The notes beneath the pieces were generated by a model. That model was not told where the DNA came from. It saw only the letters and a program-made list of their open reading frames with translations, and made no database searches. A DNA stretch of 64,000 nucleotides from Leptotrichia wadei. Its GTDB lineage: Bacteria > Fusobacteriota > Fusobacteriia > Fusobacteriales > Leptotrichiaceae. The translations under genes and the position numbers were made by a program. Where the stretch lies: positions 1,612,001 to 1,676,000 of the forward strand of contig NZ_AP019841.1 in the NCBI RefSeq assembly GCF_007990445.1. The letters run 5' to 3'. Shown here in pieces: positions 44,366-52,217 of the stretch (its first letter is position 1; the number at the start of each line of letters is the position of its first letter).

Positions 44366-45961
44366 TTACTTTCCTTCTGCCACAACTTTATCTATCCATC
44401 CAAACAATTCTGTCAAATCATAATCTCCTGAATGTGGTGTCGCCCAAGGTGATGCAAAATCAACTTTTTTCCCAAGATTTTCCAATTTTATGGCAAGTAT
44501 CGCAGGTATTGCAAGTGAAGTATCTTTGTCAACTGCACCGTGTCTTATTCTCCAATATTTCACTTTTGAACTTCCAATATAATTCATCGGATTCATCATT
44601 TTTATAATTTTCTTATCAGCCATTGTTCCATTTACTGTCGAATGTTCTAGCATATATTCTGTAAAATGCTTATTATCTGTAGTTTCATCTCCAAATTCAT
44701 TATTTTCTCCAGTCGATAAATCCACATTATCAAAGGCTCCAGGCGTTTTTTGTCTACCCATGTAAGCAATATATTTATTGTAATCCAAATCTACAACTTT
44801 TCCATTTTTTATTGTTAAAAAGTCAAATTCTGATAAATCAGTTCCTTTTTTCAAAGCTACATTTGCAGAATCAATGTAATACTGCTTAATTTGATTTTTA
44901 AAGCTTCCATTTCCATCTTTATCCAACATTAAAAGTTTACCATTTTTGTCCTTCAATTTTAAACTATTCACATAATCAGGAAACATTTTTTTCAAATCAT
45001 TTGAACGTAAAATTTCATCATCAGTCAATGTACCCTCAGTGTATTTTCTTTCCACATTGTAATCTAGCATTGAAATTTCTATCTTTTTATATGTTTTCAC
45101 ATCATTAAACATCCATTCATACGCTGTATTTGCATTTTCTAAATTAGTTATTGGACAATAAGCTGAAACTGCATAAATATCATCTCTAGCTTTCAATGCT
45201 CCAATTTCCTTCAAATAAGGCTCGTAATCCTTGCTATTACCAGTTGCACCTAACAGAGCTGAAACCGCTCCTCCAGCACTTGTCCCATTAGAAATAATTC
45301 TGTCAGCTCTACCAGGCATTTTATTATCATTATAACGCAAATATCTGACAGCTGCCTTCAAATCTACAATTACAGCAGGTGCCTTTCCTGTATATTTCCC
45401 ATCTTTTTCCAAAGTTCTACCTCTAGCTCCAGGACTTGCCACAACATATCCATTTGACAAGGCAACTAATGAAGCATCAGGTTTCCCATCTCTTCCATTT
45501 CCAGGCACTCCAGCCGCTCCAGGCATGTATCCTCCAACTGTATTTGGGAAAAATATTGGTGCGCTTTTTGCATTGTATTTCCCAACTGATTTACTTTTAA
45601 AATATTCTTCTGGAATATAGATATTTATAGTTTGATAAGCAATGTCAACTGGTTTTGCAACATAAACTATATTTTCATAAGCACGATAAGTAACAGTTTT
45701 TCCATTAACAGTCGCTGTTTTTGTTGTATAATTTTTATTTGCATCAAAATTTAAGTTGTAACCATTTTCTGTTTTATTTGTTATCATATCTTCGGTTATT
45801 ACTTTTTTATTCATAGGTGCTCCCATTTGTGGTTTTTTATCTTCATTCTTTTCTACACTTTTTTGAGTTTTGCTAAAATCTAAACTTTTCATAGTACATG
45901 TCTCACTAGCCATAACTGCTACTGAAATTAATAAACTCATTACAATCAATTTTTTCTTCAT
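44366..45961 (-). CDS. Secreted subtype B tannase-like alpha/beta hydrolase
   Basis: A 531-residue exported serine hydrolase. The signal peptide is MKKKLIVMSLLISVAVMAS. The nucleophile Ser228 sits in NGTSAGG (G-x-S-x-G) and His510 in ATPHSGDYD; the Asp is probably in the insertion before it. Length, GARGR oxyanion region and the large lid insertion resemble bacterial tannases such as that described from Fusobacterium nucleatum, which split gallate esters of plant tannins. A feruloyl or other esterase is the alternative. GGAG ribosome site; the histidine kinase gene follows within 2 nt, linking the enzyme to a sensor. Confidence 0.7.
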   Translation of the reverse strand: MKKKLIVMSLLISVAVMASETCTMKSLDFSKTQKSVEKNEDKKPQMGAPMNKKVITEDMITNKTENGYNLNFDANKNYTTKTATVNGKTVTYRAYENIVYVAKPVDIAYQTINIYIPEEYFKSKSVGKYNAKSAPIFFPNTVGGYMPGAAGVPGNGRDGKPDASLVALSNGYVVASPGARGRTLEKDGKYTGKAPAVIVDLKAAVRYLRYNDNKMPGRADRIISNGTSAGGAVSALLGATGNSKDYEPYLKEIGALKARDDIYAVSAYCPITNLENANTAYEWMFNDVKTYKKIEISMLDYNVERKYTEGTLTDDEILRSNDLKKMFPDYVNSLKLKDKNGKLLMLDKDGNGSFKNQIKQYYIDSANVALKKGTDLSEFDFLTIKNGKVVDLDYNKYIAYMGRQKTPGAFDNVDLSTGENNEFGDETTDNKHFTEYMLEHSTVNGTMADKKIIKMMNPMNYIGSSKVKYWRIRHGAVDKDTSLAIPAILAIKLENLGKKVDFASPWATPHSGDYDLTELFGWIDKVVAEGK

Positions 45962-46077
45962 AATTTCTCCTTCTATTTTTTAAAAATATTGATAAGATTC
46001 TACAAATCTGATTAATCCTATATTTCTATTTTACTACATTTTATTTTTTAACAAAAATTTTATAATATTTCCCATTA

Positions 46078-46131
46078 GAGTACTAGATTTATTATAAATC
46101 CTATTTAATAAGATATTTTAACCCTTTGCCA
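46078..46131 (-). repeat. Dispersed intergenic repeat, copy D
   Basis: Read on the minus strand it begins TGGCAAAGGGTTAAAA and continues TTATTAAATAGGATTT, matching copy C (41141-41177) over the second half and the hairpin repeat at 37965-38000 over the first half. Confidence 0.55.
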
Positions 46132-46187
46132 GAAAACAAATAAAATATCTTTTCAATTTTTTAAATGAAAATTACTATAAACACAAA

Positions 46188-46222
46188 ATAAAAAAGGACA
46201 TAAGTATAAAACCTATGCCTTT
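46188..46222 (-). terminator. Terminator of the alpha (infA-rplQ) operon
   Basis: Minus strand: AAAAGGCATAGG, loop of about 7, CTTATGTCCTTTT, with one bulge and a following T-run. Confidence 0.65.
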
Positions 46223-46240
46223 TAACTATTATAATAATTA

Positions 46241-46615
46241 TTATACTAATTCAATAATTGCCAATTCAGCTGAATCTCCACGTCTTACAGCAGTTTTAAT
46301 GATTCTTGTATATCCACCATTTCTTTCAGCATATTTAGGTGCAATTTCATTAAAGATTTTAACAACTGCTTCTTCATTTCTTAAAAATGCAAAAGCCTGT
46401 CTTCTTAAATGTATTCTTCTTGCAGTATCAGTTGAATTATTGTATTTTTTCCCTAAAGTAATTGCTTTTTCAGCAAATTTTCTTAATTCTTTAGCACGAG
46501 TTACAGTTGTTTCGATTTGCTCATGTTTCACTAAAGAAATTGTCATATTTTTAAGCATAGCTAATCTATGGTCTGTTCTTCTACCTAATTTTCTGTATGA
46601 TTTATTATGATTCAT
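46241..46615 (-). CDS. rplQ: 50S ribosomal protein L17
   Basis: A 124-residue L17 with the standard start [20 protein letters not shown] and the conserved [20 protein letters not shown]-type segment. Last gene of the alpha operon, 54 nt after rpoA. Confidence 0.98.
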   Translation of the reverse strand: MNHNKSYRKLGRRTDHRLAMLKNMTISLVKHEQIETTVTRAKELRKFAEKAITLGKKYNNSTDTARRIHLRRQAFAFLRNEEAVVKIFNEIAPKYAERNGGYTRIIKTAVRRGDSAELAIIELV

Positions 46616-46669
46616 TTTCCCTCCTCGTTTAAGATTTTATTCTATATTCTAGTTTAATTTTTTTTATGA

Positions 46670-47644
46670 TTACTCTTCACTGCCTACGTTATCGCCTAAA
46701 TCGTAACCAAGTTCTTTCATTTTATCGATAATTTCATTTAGTGATTTTTTCCCTAAATTCTTGATTTTCAATAATTCATTATAAGTCATTGAAGTTAAGT
46801 CTGAAATTGTATTTACTCCTGCCTTCTTCAAGCAGTTATATGAACGTACTGTAAAGTCAAGTTCTTCAATTTTCATATCTTCAATGTTATTTTCATTTTC
46901 TTCTTCAGTTTCTGTCAATTCTTCTTCACTATCTCTATATTTACTCATACTGTTTCCAATATTTGTAAATGGTTCCAAATGCCAAGTTAGTAACTCTACC
47001 GCATAAGACAAGGCATCTTTAATTTCGATACTTCCATCTGTTGCAATTTCCAAAATTAACTTGTCATAATTTGTAACACGTCCAACCATAGTATCTTCAA
47101 CACTATAATTTACTCTTTTGATAGGCGTATAAATCGCATCAACTGCTAAATATCCTATTGGCCATCCATCAGTATTAATTTCATCAGAAATTACAAATCC
47201 TTCCCCTGAATCCACAAGAAATTCAATATCAATCTGTCTGTCAGTTGTAACTGTCATAATGACTTGTTCTGGATTTATAACTTTTAGTCCTGGTTCTACG
47301 TGAATATCAGCTGCTGTAATCACAGCTGGTCCTTTTACTGAAAGTGTCATTTTCTTTTCACCAGGTTCATCAGCTTCAACTACTATTTCTTTAATATTCA
47401 AAATAATATCTGTAACTGCTTCTTTTACACCTTCAATTGTAGAAAATTCATTTAATACACCTTCAATTTTGATTCCCTTTATTGCAGTTCCTGGAATTGA
47501 TGATAATAATATTCTTCTAAGCGCATTTCCAATAGTATTTCCATATCCTCTATATAAAGGCTCCAATGTATATTTTGCTGTATAATTATCTTCTTTTTCT
47601 TCAGTCAATCTTACATTTTTAGCTATTTTTTCAATATTTAACAA
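46670..47644 (-). CDS. rpoA: DNA-directed RNA polymerase alpha subunit
   Basis: A 324-residue alpha subunit. The N-terminal dimerisation domain (1-~225) shows GYGNTIGNALRRILLSSIPG; after an acidic linker (SEEELTETEEENENNIED) the C-terminal domain (~250-320) has the helix-hairpin-helix VRSYNCLKKAGVNTISDL and LKIKNLGKKSLNEI that contacts UP elements. Normal position in the alpha operon between rpsD and rplQ. Confidence 0.98.
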   Translation of the reverse strand: MLNIEKIAKNVRLTEEKEDNYTAKYTLEPLYRGYGNTIGNALRRILLSSIPGTAIKGIKIEGVLNEFSTIEGVKEAVTDIILNIKEIVVEADEPGEKKMTLSVKGPAVITAADIHVEPGLKVINPEQVIMTVTTDRQIDIEFLVDSGEGFVISDEINTDGWPIGYLAVDAIYTPIKRVNYSVEDTMVGRVTNYDKLILEIATDGSIEIKDALSYAVELLTWHLEPFTNIGNSMSKYRDSEEELTETEEENENNIEDMKIEELDFTVRSYNCLKKAGVNTISDLTSMTYNELLKIKNLGKKSLNEIIDKMKELGYDLGDNVGSEE

Positions 47645-47674
47645 GCTAATTCATCTCCTCTGATTAAAATATTA

Positions 47675-48262
47675 TTATCTAGAGTAGAACTCGATAATCA
47701 TCGCTTCGTCAACCTCAAAGTCAACTGCGTCTCTTCCTGGATTTTCAAGCACTTGAGCTTTTAAAGTATTTTCTTCAAGTGACAACCATCCTGGAATTGC
47801 TTTTTGCCCAACAGATTCTTTAATTAAAGCTAATTCTTTAGAATCTTCCTTAACTGTAATTACATCACCTTGTTTTACTCTATATGATGCAATATTTACT
47901 CTTTTTCCATTTATTAAAATATGTCCGTGACTTACGATTTGTCTTGCTTGTCTTCTAGTAGCTCCAAATCCTAATCTGTAAATTACGTTATCTAATCTTC
48001 TTTCAAGATATTGAAGTAAAAGTTCCCCTGTTACTCCTTCTTTTCTTGTTGCTTCTTCATATAGTTTATAGAATTGTTTTTCCATTACTCCATAAACAAA
48101 TTTTACTTTTTGTTTTTCTCTTTGTTGTGTTCCATATTCAGTTAATTTTCTATTTGCGTTTGGTCTAATATTTCTGTTTGATTTTTTGTTTACCCCTAAA
48201 ACAATAGGATCTAAACCAAGATTTCTACATCTTTTTAACACAGGCTGTCTATCTCTTGCCAT
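47675..48262 (-). CDS. rpsD: 30S ribosomal protein S4
   Basis: A 195-residue S4. The S4 RNA-binding domain carries LERRLDNVIYRLGFGATRRQARQIVSHGHI at about 90-120 and GKRVNIASYRVKQGD. The N-terminus has no zinc-binding Cys4 set (only one Cys), i.e. the zinc-free type. Between rpsK and rpoA. Confidence 0.98.
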   Translation of the reverse strand: MARDRQPVLKRCRNLGLDPIVLGVNKKSNRNIRPNANRKLTEYGTQQREKQKVKFVYGVMEKQFYKLYEEATRKEGVTGELLLQYLERRLDNVIYRLGFGATRRQARQIVSHGHILINGKRVNIASYRVKQGDVITVKEDSKELALIKESVGQKAIPGWLSLEENTLKAQVLENPGRDAVDFEVDEAMIIEFYSR

Positions 48263-48290
48263 TTATCTTTTTCCTCCTTAGTTTATAAAA

Positions 48291-48680
48291 TTACGGTCTT
48301 CTCTTTTTAGGTGGTCTTGCACCATTATGAGGTACTGGAGTTATGTCAACTATTCTTGTTACTTCTAATCCAGTAGCCTGTATTGATCTTATAGAAGCTT
48401 CTCTTCCAGATCCAGGTCCTTTTATTTTGATTTCGATTTGTTTCATTCCATTTTCAATTGCAACTTGAGCTGCTTGTTCAGCTGCTATTTGAGCTGCGAA
48501 TGGAGTTCCTTTTTTAGTTCCTTTAAACCCTGAAGTTCCTCCTGATTTCCAGATTACTACTTTTCCTTCTGCATCTGTAATAGTTACAACAGTATTATTA
48601 AAAGTAGAATGTATATATGCGATTCCATTAGGAATATTTTTTAATTTTTTCTTTTTTGAAGTTGCTGGTCTTTTTGCCAC
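48291..48680 (-). CDS. rpsK: 30S ribosomal protein S11
   Basis: A 129-residue S11, with [21 protein letters not shown] and the C-terminal [18 protein letters not shown] signature. Normal length and alpha-operon position. Confidence 0.98.
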   Translation of the reverse strand: MAKRPATSKKKKLKNIPNGIAYIHSTFNNTVVTITDAEGKVVIWKSGGTSGFKGTKKGTPFAAQIAAEQAAQVAIENGMKQIEIKIKGPGSGREASIRSIQATGLEVTRIVDITPVPHNGARPPKKRRP

Positions 48681-48711
48681 TTATGGTTTCCTCCTTTAAC
48701 TTAATAGTCTA

Positions 48712-49077
48712 TTATTTTTTCTTAGCAATTGCCATTCTAACTGGCCCTTTTCTAGTTCTTGCATTTGTTTTAGTTTTTTGTCCTCTTACAGGTAATCCAT
48801 TTCTATGTCTTAATCCTCTGTAACTCTTGATGTCAAGCAGACGTTTGATGTTAAGTCTAATTTCTTTTCTTAACTCTCCTTCAATTTTGTACTCTTCTAC
48901 AGCAGCTCTTAATTTTGCTACTTGTTCTTCCGTTAAATCTTTTACTTTAGTATCTCTGTCGATACCAGTTGCTCCTAAAATTTTGTTTGAAGTACTTCTA
49001 CCGATTCCAAAAATGTAAGTTAAAGAAACTTCTACTCTTTTATTTCTTGGAATATCTACTCCTGCTATTCTAGCCAA
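48712..49077 (-). CDS. rpsM: 30S ribosomal protein S13
   Basis: A 121-residue S13 beginning [20 protein letters not shown] with the [20 protein letters not shown] motif and a basic tail. It is separated from rpmJ by 210 bp, longer than other gaps in this operon. Confidence 0.98.
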   Translation of the reverse strand: MARIAGVDIPRNKRVEVSLTYIFGIGRSTSNKILGATGIDRDTKVKDLTEEQVAKLRAAVEEYKIEGELRKEIRLNIKRLLDIKSYRGLRHRNGLPVRGQKTKTNARTRKGPVRMAIAKKK

Positions 49078-49113
49078 ATTTTTTCCTCCTCATTTTTGAT
49101 ATTTTAATCTTCT

Positions 49114-49194
49114 TCAATATGCCCTCACATACGCAATATAAGGAATAAGCCCTACAGCCAAACATACCTTTACAATCTTTATTTCAATATCCAT
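49114..49194 (-). CDS. Candidate 26-residue peptide ORF between rpmJ and rpsM
   Basis: An ORF of 26 codons starting MDIEIKIVKVCLAVGLIPYI, hydrophobic in the middle, in the unusually long 210-bp rpmJ-rpsM gap. The ribosome site is only moderate (GAG 7 nt upstream, AAGGA 13 nt upstream). It could be a small membrane peptide or chance. Confidence 0.25.
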   Translation of the reverse strand: MDIEIKIVKVCLAVGLIPYIAYVRAY

Positions 49195-49287
49195 AGTAAT
49201 CTCAATTTCCTTCAGTCTATATATATTTTAATAAAAATCTTTTTCAGGTTTATTAATCTGTTTTTTAAAATAAAAAATATTTTAAAA

Positions 49288-49401
49288 TTATCCTTGTATT
49301 TGCTTGTGTTTAGGGTTTTCGCATATTACTCTTACTTTTCCGTGACGTTTAACGATTTTACATTTGTCACAAATAGGTTTTACTGAAGCTTTTACTTTCA
49401 C
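49288..49401 (-). CDS. rpmJ: 50S ribosomal protein L36
   Basis: A 37-residue L36 starting with GTG at 49401 behind GGAGGG. Reads [20 protein letters not shown] at the start, with the zinc ligands Cys11 and Cys14 followed by Cys27 and His32. Usual neighbour of infA. Confidence 0.96.
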   Translation of the reverse strand: MKVKASVKPICDKCKIVKRHGKVRVICENPKHKQIQG

Positions 49402-49422
49402 TAAAAACCCTCCTTCCAACTG

Positions 49423-49641
49423 TTATTTTTTTCTATATACAATTCTACCTCTTGACAAGTCGTATGGAGAAACTTCCACTGTAACTTTATCTCCTGGTAA
49501 AATTTTTATATAGTTCATTCTCATTTTCCCTGAGATATGTCCTAAAACTTCGTGTCCATTTTCAAGCCTTACTTGAAACATCGCATTAGGCAACGCCTCG
49601 ATTATTTCACCTTCCAGCTCAAGAACATCCTGTTTTGCCAT
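49423..49641 (-). CDS. infA: Translation initiation factor IF-1
   Basis: A 72-residue IF-1 with the S1/OB fold: [27 protein letters not shown]-like [18 protein letters not shown], and the [14 protein letters not shown] end. First gene of the operon, behind GAGGTGA and two promoters. Confidence 0.98.
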   Translation of the reverse strand: MAKQDVLELEGEIIEALPNAMFQVRLENGHEVLGHISGKMRMNYIKILPGDKVTVEVSPYDLSRGRIVYRKK

Positions 49642-49665
49642 AAATAATCACCTCGGATCCTTTTT

Positions 49666-49694
49666 ATTATAACAAAAAAATAAATAAATGTCCA
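49666..49694 (-). promoter_or_regulatory. Proximal promoter P2 of the infA-rplQ operon
   Basis: Minus strand: TGGACA (49689-49694), 17-nt spacer, TATAAT (49666-49671), giving a leader of only ~18 nt. Confidence 0.7.
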
Positions 49695-49760
49695 GTTTTT
49701 TTCAATATTTAATTTTGATAAAATCTCAAAAAACAATTTACATTTTTTATTTACTCTATC

Positions 49761-49789
49761 ATAATACAGTATTTATCACATTTTGTCAA
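49761..49789 (-). promoter_or_regulatory. Distal promoter P1 of the infA-rplQ operon
   Basis: Minus strand: TTGACA (49784-49789), 17-nt spacer, TATTAT (49761-49766), located just after the stop of the upstream methyltransferase gene. Confidence 0.7.
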
Positions 49790-49814
49790 TTATTTTTATT
49801 TTACAGCAAATCTT

Positions 49815-50450
49815 CTATTTTTTAACACTTCTAAAAATCCTGTACCCAGCATCAATTTCCAGCGTTTCACAATTCCCAAAAACCTCCTCCAGTTTTTTCT
49901 GTGTACTTTTCGCCCCATGTTTTGTCTGAATCACACAATAAAATTCCCCATTTTCATTCAAATGCTCAAAACTTTTTTCATAAATCTGAAAAATAGTCTG
50001 TTTTCCAGCCCGAATCGGCGGATTAGACAAAATCACATCAAACTTTTCAGAAATATTATCAAATGCAAAAGATTTTATCACTTTAAAGTCACTATTTCCA
50101 AAATCATTACTTTTTACAACTCCATTTTTAAAAAGATTTTCCCTCGTAAGCTCCAAAGCCCGCTCGTTCACATCTGATGAAACAGTTCTCGAATTTTTAA
50201 AAAAAGATTTTACAACAACAGATACAACTCCATATCCACATCCAATATCCAGCACATCAAATTTTTGATTTTTTTTATTTGAATTTTCCCGTAAAAACAC
50301 CTTCAACATAACATCTGTCCCAAAATCCACCTTTGTCTTTGAAAATACCCCATTATCTGTCACAAATTCAAAATTTCTATTTTCTATCTCATATCTTATT
50401 ATTTTTCTGTCTGATTTAACTTCCTGCTTTTCTGAAAAATAATGACTCAT
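49815..50450 (-). CDS. RsmC/YbxB-like class I SAM-dependent methyltransferase
   Basis: A 211-residue single-domain methyltransferase. SAM-binding motif I is VLDIGCGYGVVSV (about residues 66-78), the acidic motif II is SSDVNERALELT, and the catalytic motif IV NPPIRAGK is typical of MTS-domain m2G methylases (RsmC C-terminal domain, B. subtilis YbxB). The substrate is probably 16S rRNA guanine, inferred from family. AGAGGTG ribosome site. Upstream of the infA operon on the same strand. Confidence 0.87.
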   Translation of the reverse strand: MSHYFSEKQEVKSDRKIIRYEIENRNFEFVTDNGVFSKTKVDFGTDVMLKVFLRENSNKKNQKFDVLDIGCGYGVVSVVVKSFFKNSRTVSSDVNERALELTRENLFKNGVVKSNDFGNSDFKVIKSFAFDNISEKFDVILSNPPIRAGKQTIFQIYEKSFEHLNENGEFYCVIQTKHGAKSTQKKLEEVFGNCETLEIDAGYRIFRSVKK

Positions 50451-50560
50451 CCTATTTCACCTCTTAAATTTTTGTTTTCTATAATTTTTTAATTTCATAC
50501 CATTATACCATATTTTACCGCTCATACCACATATTTATTTTCTTGCACATACAAAATCCC

Positions 50561-50589
50561 TTGCATTTTATCCAATTTTTTTATATAAT
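50561..50589 (+). promoter_or_regulatory. Promoter of the copZ-like gene
   Basis: TTGCAT (50561-50566), 17-nt spacer, TATAAT (50584-50589); start predicted near 50596. A second possible promoter, TTGACA (50594-50599) with TAATAA 18 nt later, overlaps the palindrome. Confidence 0.65.
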
Positions 50590-50597
50590 ACTTTTGA

Positions 50598-50614
50598 CAC
50601 AAAATAATTTTGTG
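50598..50614. promoter_or_regulatory. Palindromic operator candidate at the copZ-like start site
   Basis: CACAAAAT-A-ATTTTGTG, a perfect 8+1+8 palindrome covering the predicted +1 of the main promoter and the spacer of the second one: the position expected for a repressor site. Confidence 0.5.
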
Positions 50615-50650
50615 CCCTAATAAAAATAAATTTTTATGGAGGTTTTTAAA

Positions 50651-50875
50651 ATGATTAAAAAACTTGTTGAAATAGAAGGACTGCATTGTGAAAACTGTGC
50701 AAAAAAAGTGAAAAATGCTTTATTCGGATTGCCAGAAGTAGAAGATGTGGAAGTAAATCTTTCTGATAAAAATGCAAAAGTTACTTTAAATGAAGAAGTT
50801 GACGACTTGCTAATAGCAGATGTGGTAAATGGTGCTGGACATTATAAAGTGAAGGATGTTACAGAAATTTCTTAA
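50651..50875 (+). CDS. HMA-domain metallochaperone, CopZ-like
   Basis: A 74-residue heavy-metal-associated domain protein with the metal-binding GLHCENCAKKV loop (Cys-x-x-Cys at residues 13 and 16) and the beta-alpha-beta-beta-alpha-beta pattern of CopZ/Atx1. It likely carries Cu(I) to a transporter or repressor; no P-type ATPase gene lies in the window. ATG at 50651 has GGAGG 7 nt upstream. Monocistronic, under a promoter overlapped by a palindrome. Confidence 0.85.
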   Translation: MIKKLVEIEGLHCENCAKKVKNALFGLPEVEDVEVNLSDKNAKVTLNEEVDDLLIADVVNGAGHYKVKDVTEIS

Positions 50876-50929
50876 TCTTTTTATTAACTATTTATTTATA
50901 AAAAATTAAAAAAATTATTTTAAATTGAG

Positions 50930-50958
50930 TTGATTTTTTTATTATAAAATGTTATAAT
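50930..50958 (+). promoter_or_regulatory. Promoter for a short antisense RNA (locus B)
   Basis: TTGATT (50930-50935), 17-nt spacer, TATAAT (50953-50958) on the plus strand; no ORF downstream, only the convergent terminator at 51003-51039. Confidence 0.7.
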
Positions 50959-50964
50959 AATGAT

Positions 50965-51040
50965 GTAAAAGAATAAAAATTCTCATTGTAGTGTTACAAA
51001 TCAAAAGAGAGCTAACCCCCAAAGTAAGTTCTCTTTTTTA
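50965..51040 (+). ncRNA. Predicted ~75-nt antisense RNA, candidate type I antitoxin (locus B)
   Basis: Inferred from the promoter ending at 50958 and the hairpin-T-run ending near 51039. It would be complementary to the 3' untranslated end of the 26-residue peptide mRNA made from the minus strand. Confidence 0.5.
51003..51039. terminator. Bidirectional terminator shared by convergent transcripts (locus B)
   Basis: AAAAGAGA (51003-51010), 19-nt loop containing CCCCC, TCTCTTTT (51030-51037) with further T; usable on both strands. Confidence 0.75.
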
Positions 51041-51041
51041 G

Positions 51042-51122
51042 TTATTTCCAAAATTCTTGAATTAAAATTATTACTATCTGTAATAAAATTACAATTAAGA
51101 TTTTTATCAATAACACTCTCAT
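51042..51122 (-). CDS. 26-residue hydrophobic peptide, candidate type I toxin (locus B)
   Basis: An ORF of 26 codons with an ideal GAAAGGAGG ribosome site. The product starts MRVLLIKILIVILLQIVIIL and ends IQEFWK: one membrane helix made almost entirely of Ile, Leu and Val with a Trp-Lys end. Promoter at 51157-51185. The convergent antisense promoter and shared terminator repeat the design of the 14.6-kb locus. Similar in size and build to Fst/TxpA/Ldr-class toxins, but sequence homology to these is not claimed. Confidence 0.6.
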   Translation of the reverse strand: MRVLLIKILIVILLQIVIILIQEFWK

Positions 51123-51156
51123 TATAGTATTACCTCCTTTCTCAAGGATTGCTAAA

Positions 51157-51185
51157 ATTATAATATTTTTTGAAATGTTTGTATA
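51157..51185 (-). promoter_or_regulatory. Promoter of the 26-residue peptide (locus B)
   Basis: Minus strand: TATACA (51180-51185), 17-nt spacer, TATAAT (51157-51162). Confidence 0.6.
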
Positions 51186-51230
51186 TCTATTTTTTAATTT
51201 TTTTAATAAATTACAAATTTTTATAAAATA

Positions 51231-51275
51231 AAAAAGATGATATTAAACGATTTTACTGCTCTTTATCATCTTTTT
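51231..51275. terminator. Terminator downstream of the TPR gene
   Basis: AAAAAGATGAT (51231-51241) pairs perfectly with ATCATCTTTTT (51265-51275); the minus-strand T-run ends transcription before locus B. Confidence 0.7.
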
Positions 51276-51286
51276 AATTTTTTTAA

Positions 51287-52159
51287 CTATTTTCCTTTAT
51301 TTTTACCTTTTAAATGATCATTTGCCTCCATTAAAAGTCCAAGAAACTCAATAGATTTCAATTTATCAAAATTTTCTTTGTATAATTTAGAATTTTTATT
51401 TTCATACAATTCTTGATTTTTATAATACAATAGCTCCATTAATTCATTTACAACAGAAGAATTATCCTGTTTCATATTAATATAGGAATCTTCAAAAAAC
51501 TCTATTGCCTCTGCTAATTTTTCCTGTTTTACATAGTTATTAATTATTATTTTTTGGGCATCTATTATAAAACTTTTTTTCATATCTTGAGTTATATACC
51601 AGTAATCAATTTTTTTTATCTTGTTATATTTTTCAATTGCTTTTTTCATATACTCTGTGCTTTCAGAATATTTTTTATTATCTAATAACTTTAAAGCCCA
51701 TTGATAGTATCCCTCTGGATATTCGGGAAATAATGACATTATCTGTTTTATAGTTTCATCAGATTTTTTAGTATCACCTAAATATCCATAGGCAATTGCA
51801 AGATTGTTATATGGTCTTGGATTTTTCGGATTTAAATTTATTGCTTTTTGATAATATTCAATTGCTTTTTTTGTATCTTTGTTAAACACTCTTTCGTATG
51901 TTCCAATATAAAACATGGCAAGATAATTTTTATTATCTAGCTGAACAGCTTCTTCAAATGGTTTTTTTGATTTAGAAAAATCTATTCCTTGCATTTTTAT
52001 TCCCTCAAAAGTTTTTTCAATTGATTTATCGTTTATCTTCAATTCTTTCAGTTCCTGTCGTGTAACTCTCATAATTTCTTCCTGATCTTCAGCTAAAATC
52101 CCAAAACTTAATACAAAAAAACTTAATAAAATTAAAATTTTTAAATATCTATTATTCAC
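51287..52159 (-). CDS. Exported tetratricopeptide-repeat protein
   Basis: A 290-residue protein with a signal peptide (about residues 5-23, LILLSFFVLSFGILAE). At least three TPR units follow: NKDTKKAIEYYQKAINLNPK, RPYNNLAIAYGYLGDTKKSDE and YQWALKLLDNKKYSESTEYM (about 90-190). No enzyme motif. Probably a periplasmic scaffold. Monocistronic behind proA; GGAGG-type site before ATG. Confidence 0.83.
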   Translation of the reverse strand: MNNRYLKILILLSFFVLSFGILAEDQEEIMRVTRQELKELKINDKSIEKTFEGIKMQGIDFSKSKKPFEEAVQLDNKNYLAMFYIGTYERVFNKDTKKAIEYYQKAINLNPKNPRPYNNLAIAYGYLGDTKKSDETIKQIMSLFPEYPEGYYQWALKLLDNKKYSESTEYMKKAIEKYNKIKKIDYWYITQDMKKSFIIDAQKIIINNYVKQEKLAEAIEFFEDSYINMKQDNSSVVNELMELLYYKNQELYENKNSKLYKENFDKLKSIEFLGLLMEANDHLKGKNKGK

Positions 52160-52217
52160 ACTATCCTCCTTTTAAATATTTTATCCTTTCTAAACCAAAA
52201 TATAATATTAAAAAAAT

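Noticed and set aside
44366-44385. TTG start of the histidine kinase at 44385
   Set aside because: It lies inside the tannase gene without ribosome site, whereas GTG 44364 follows AAGGA at proper distance.
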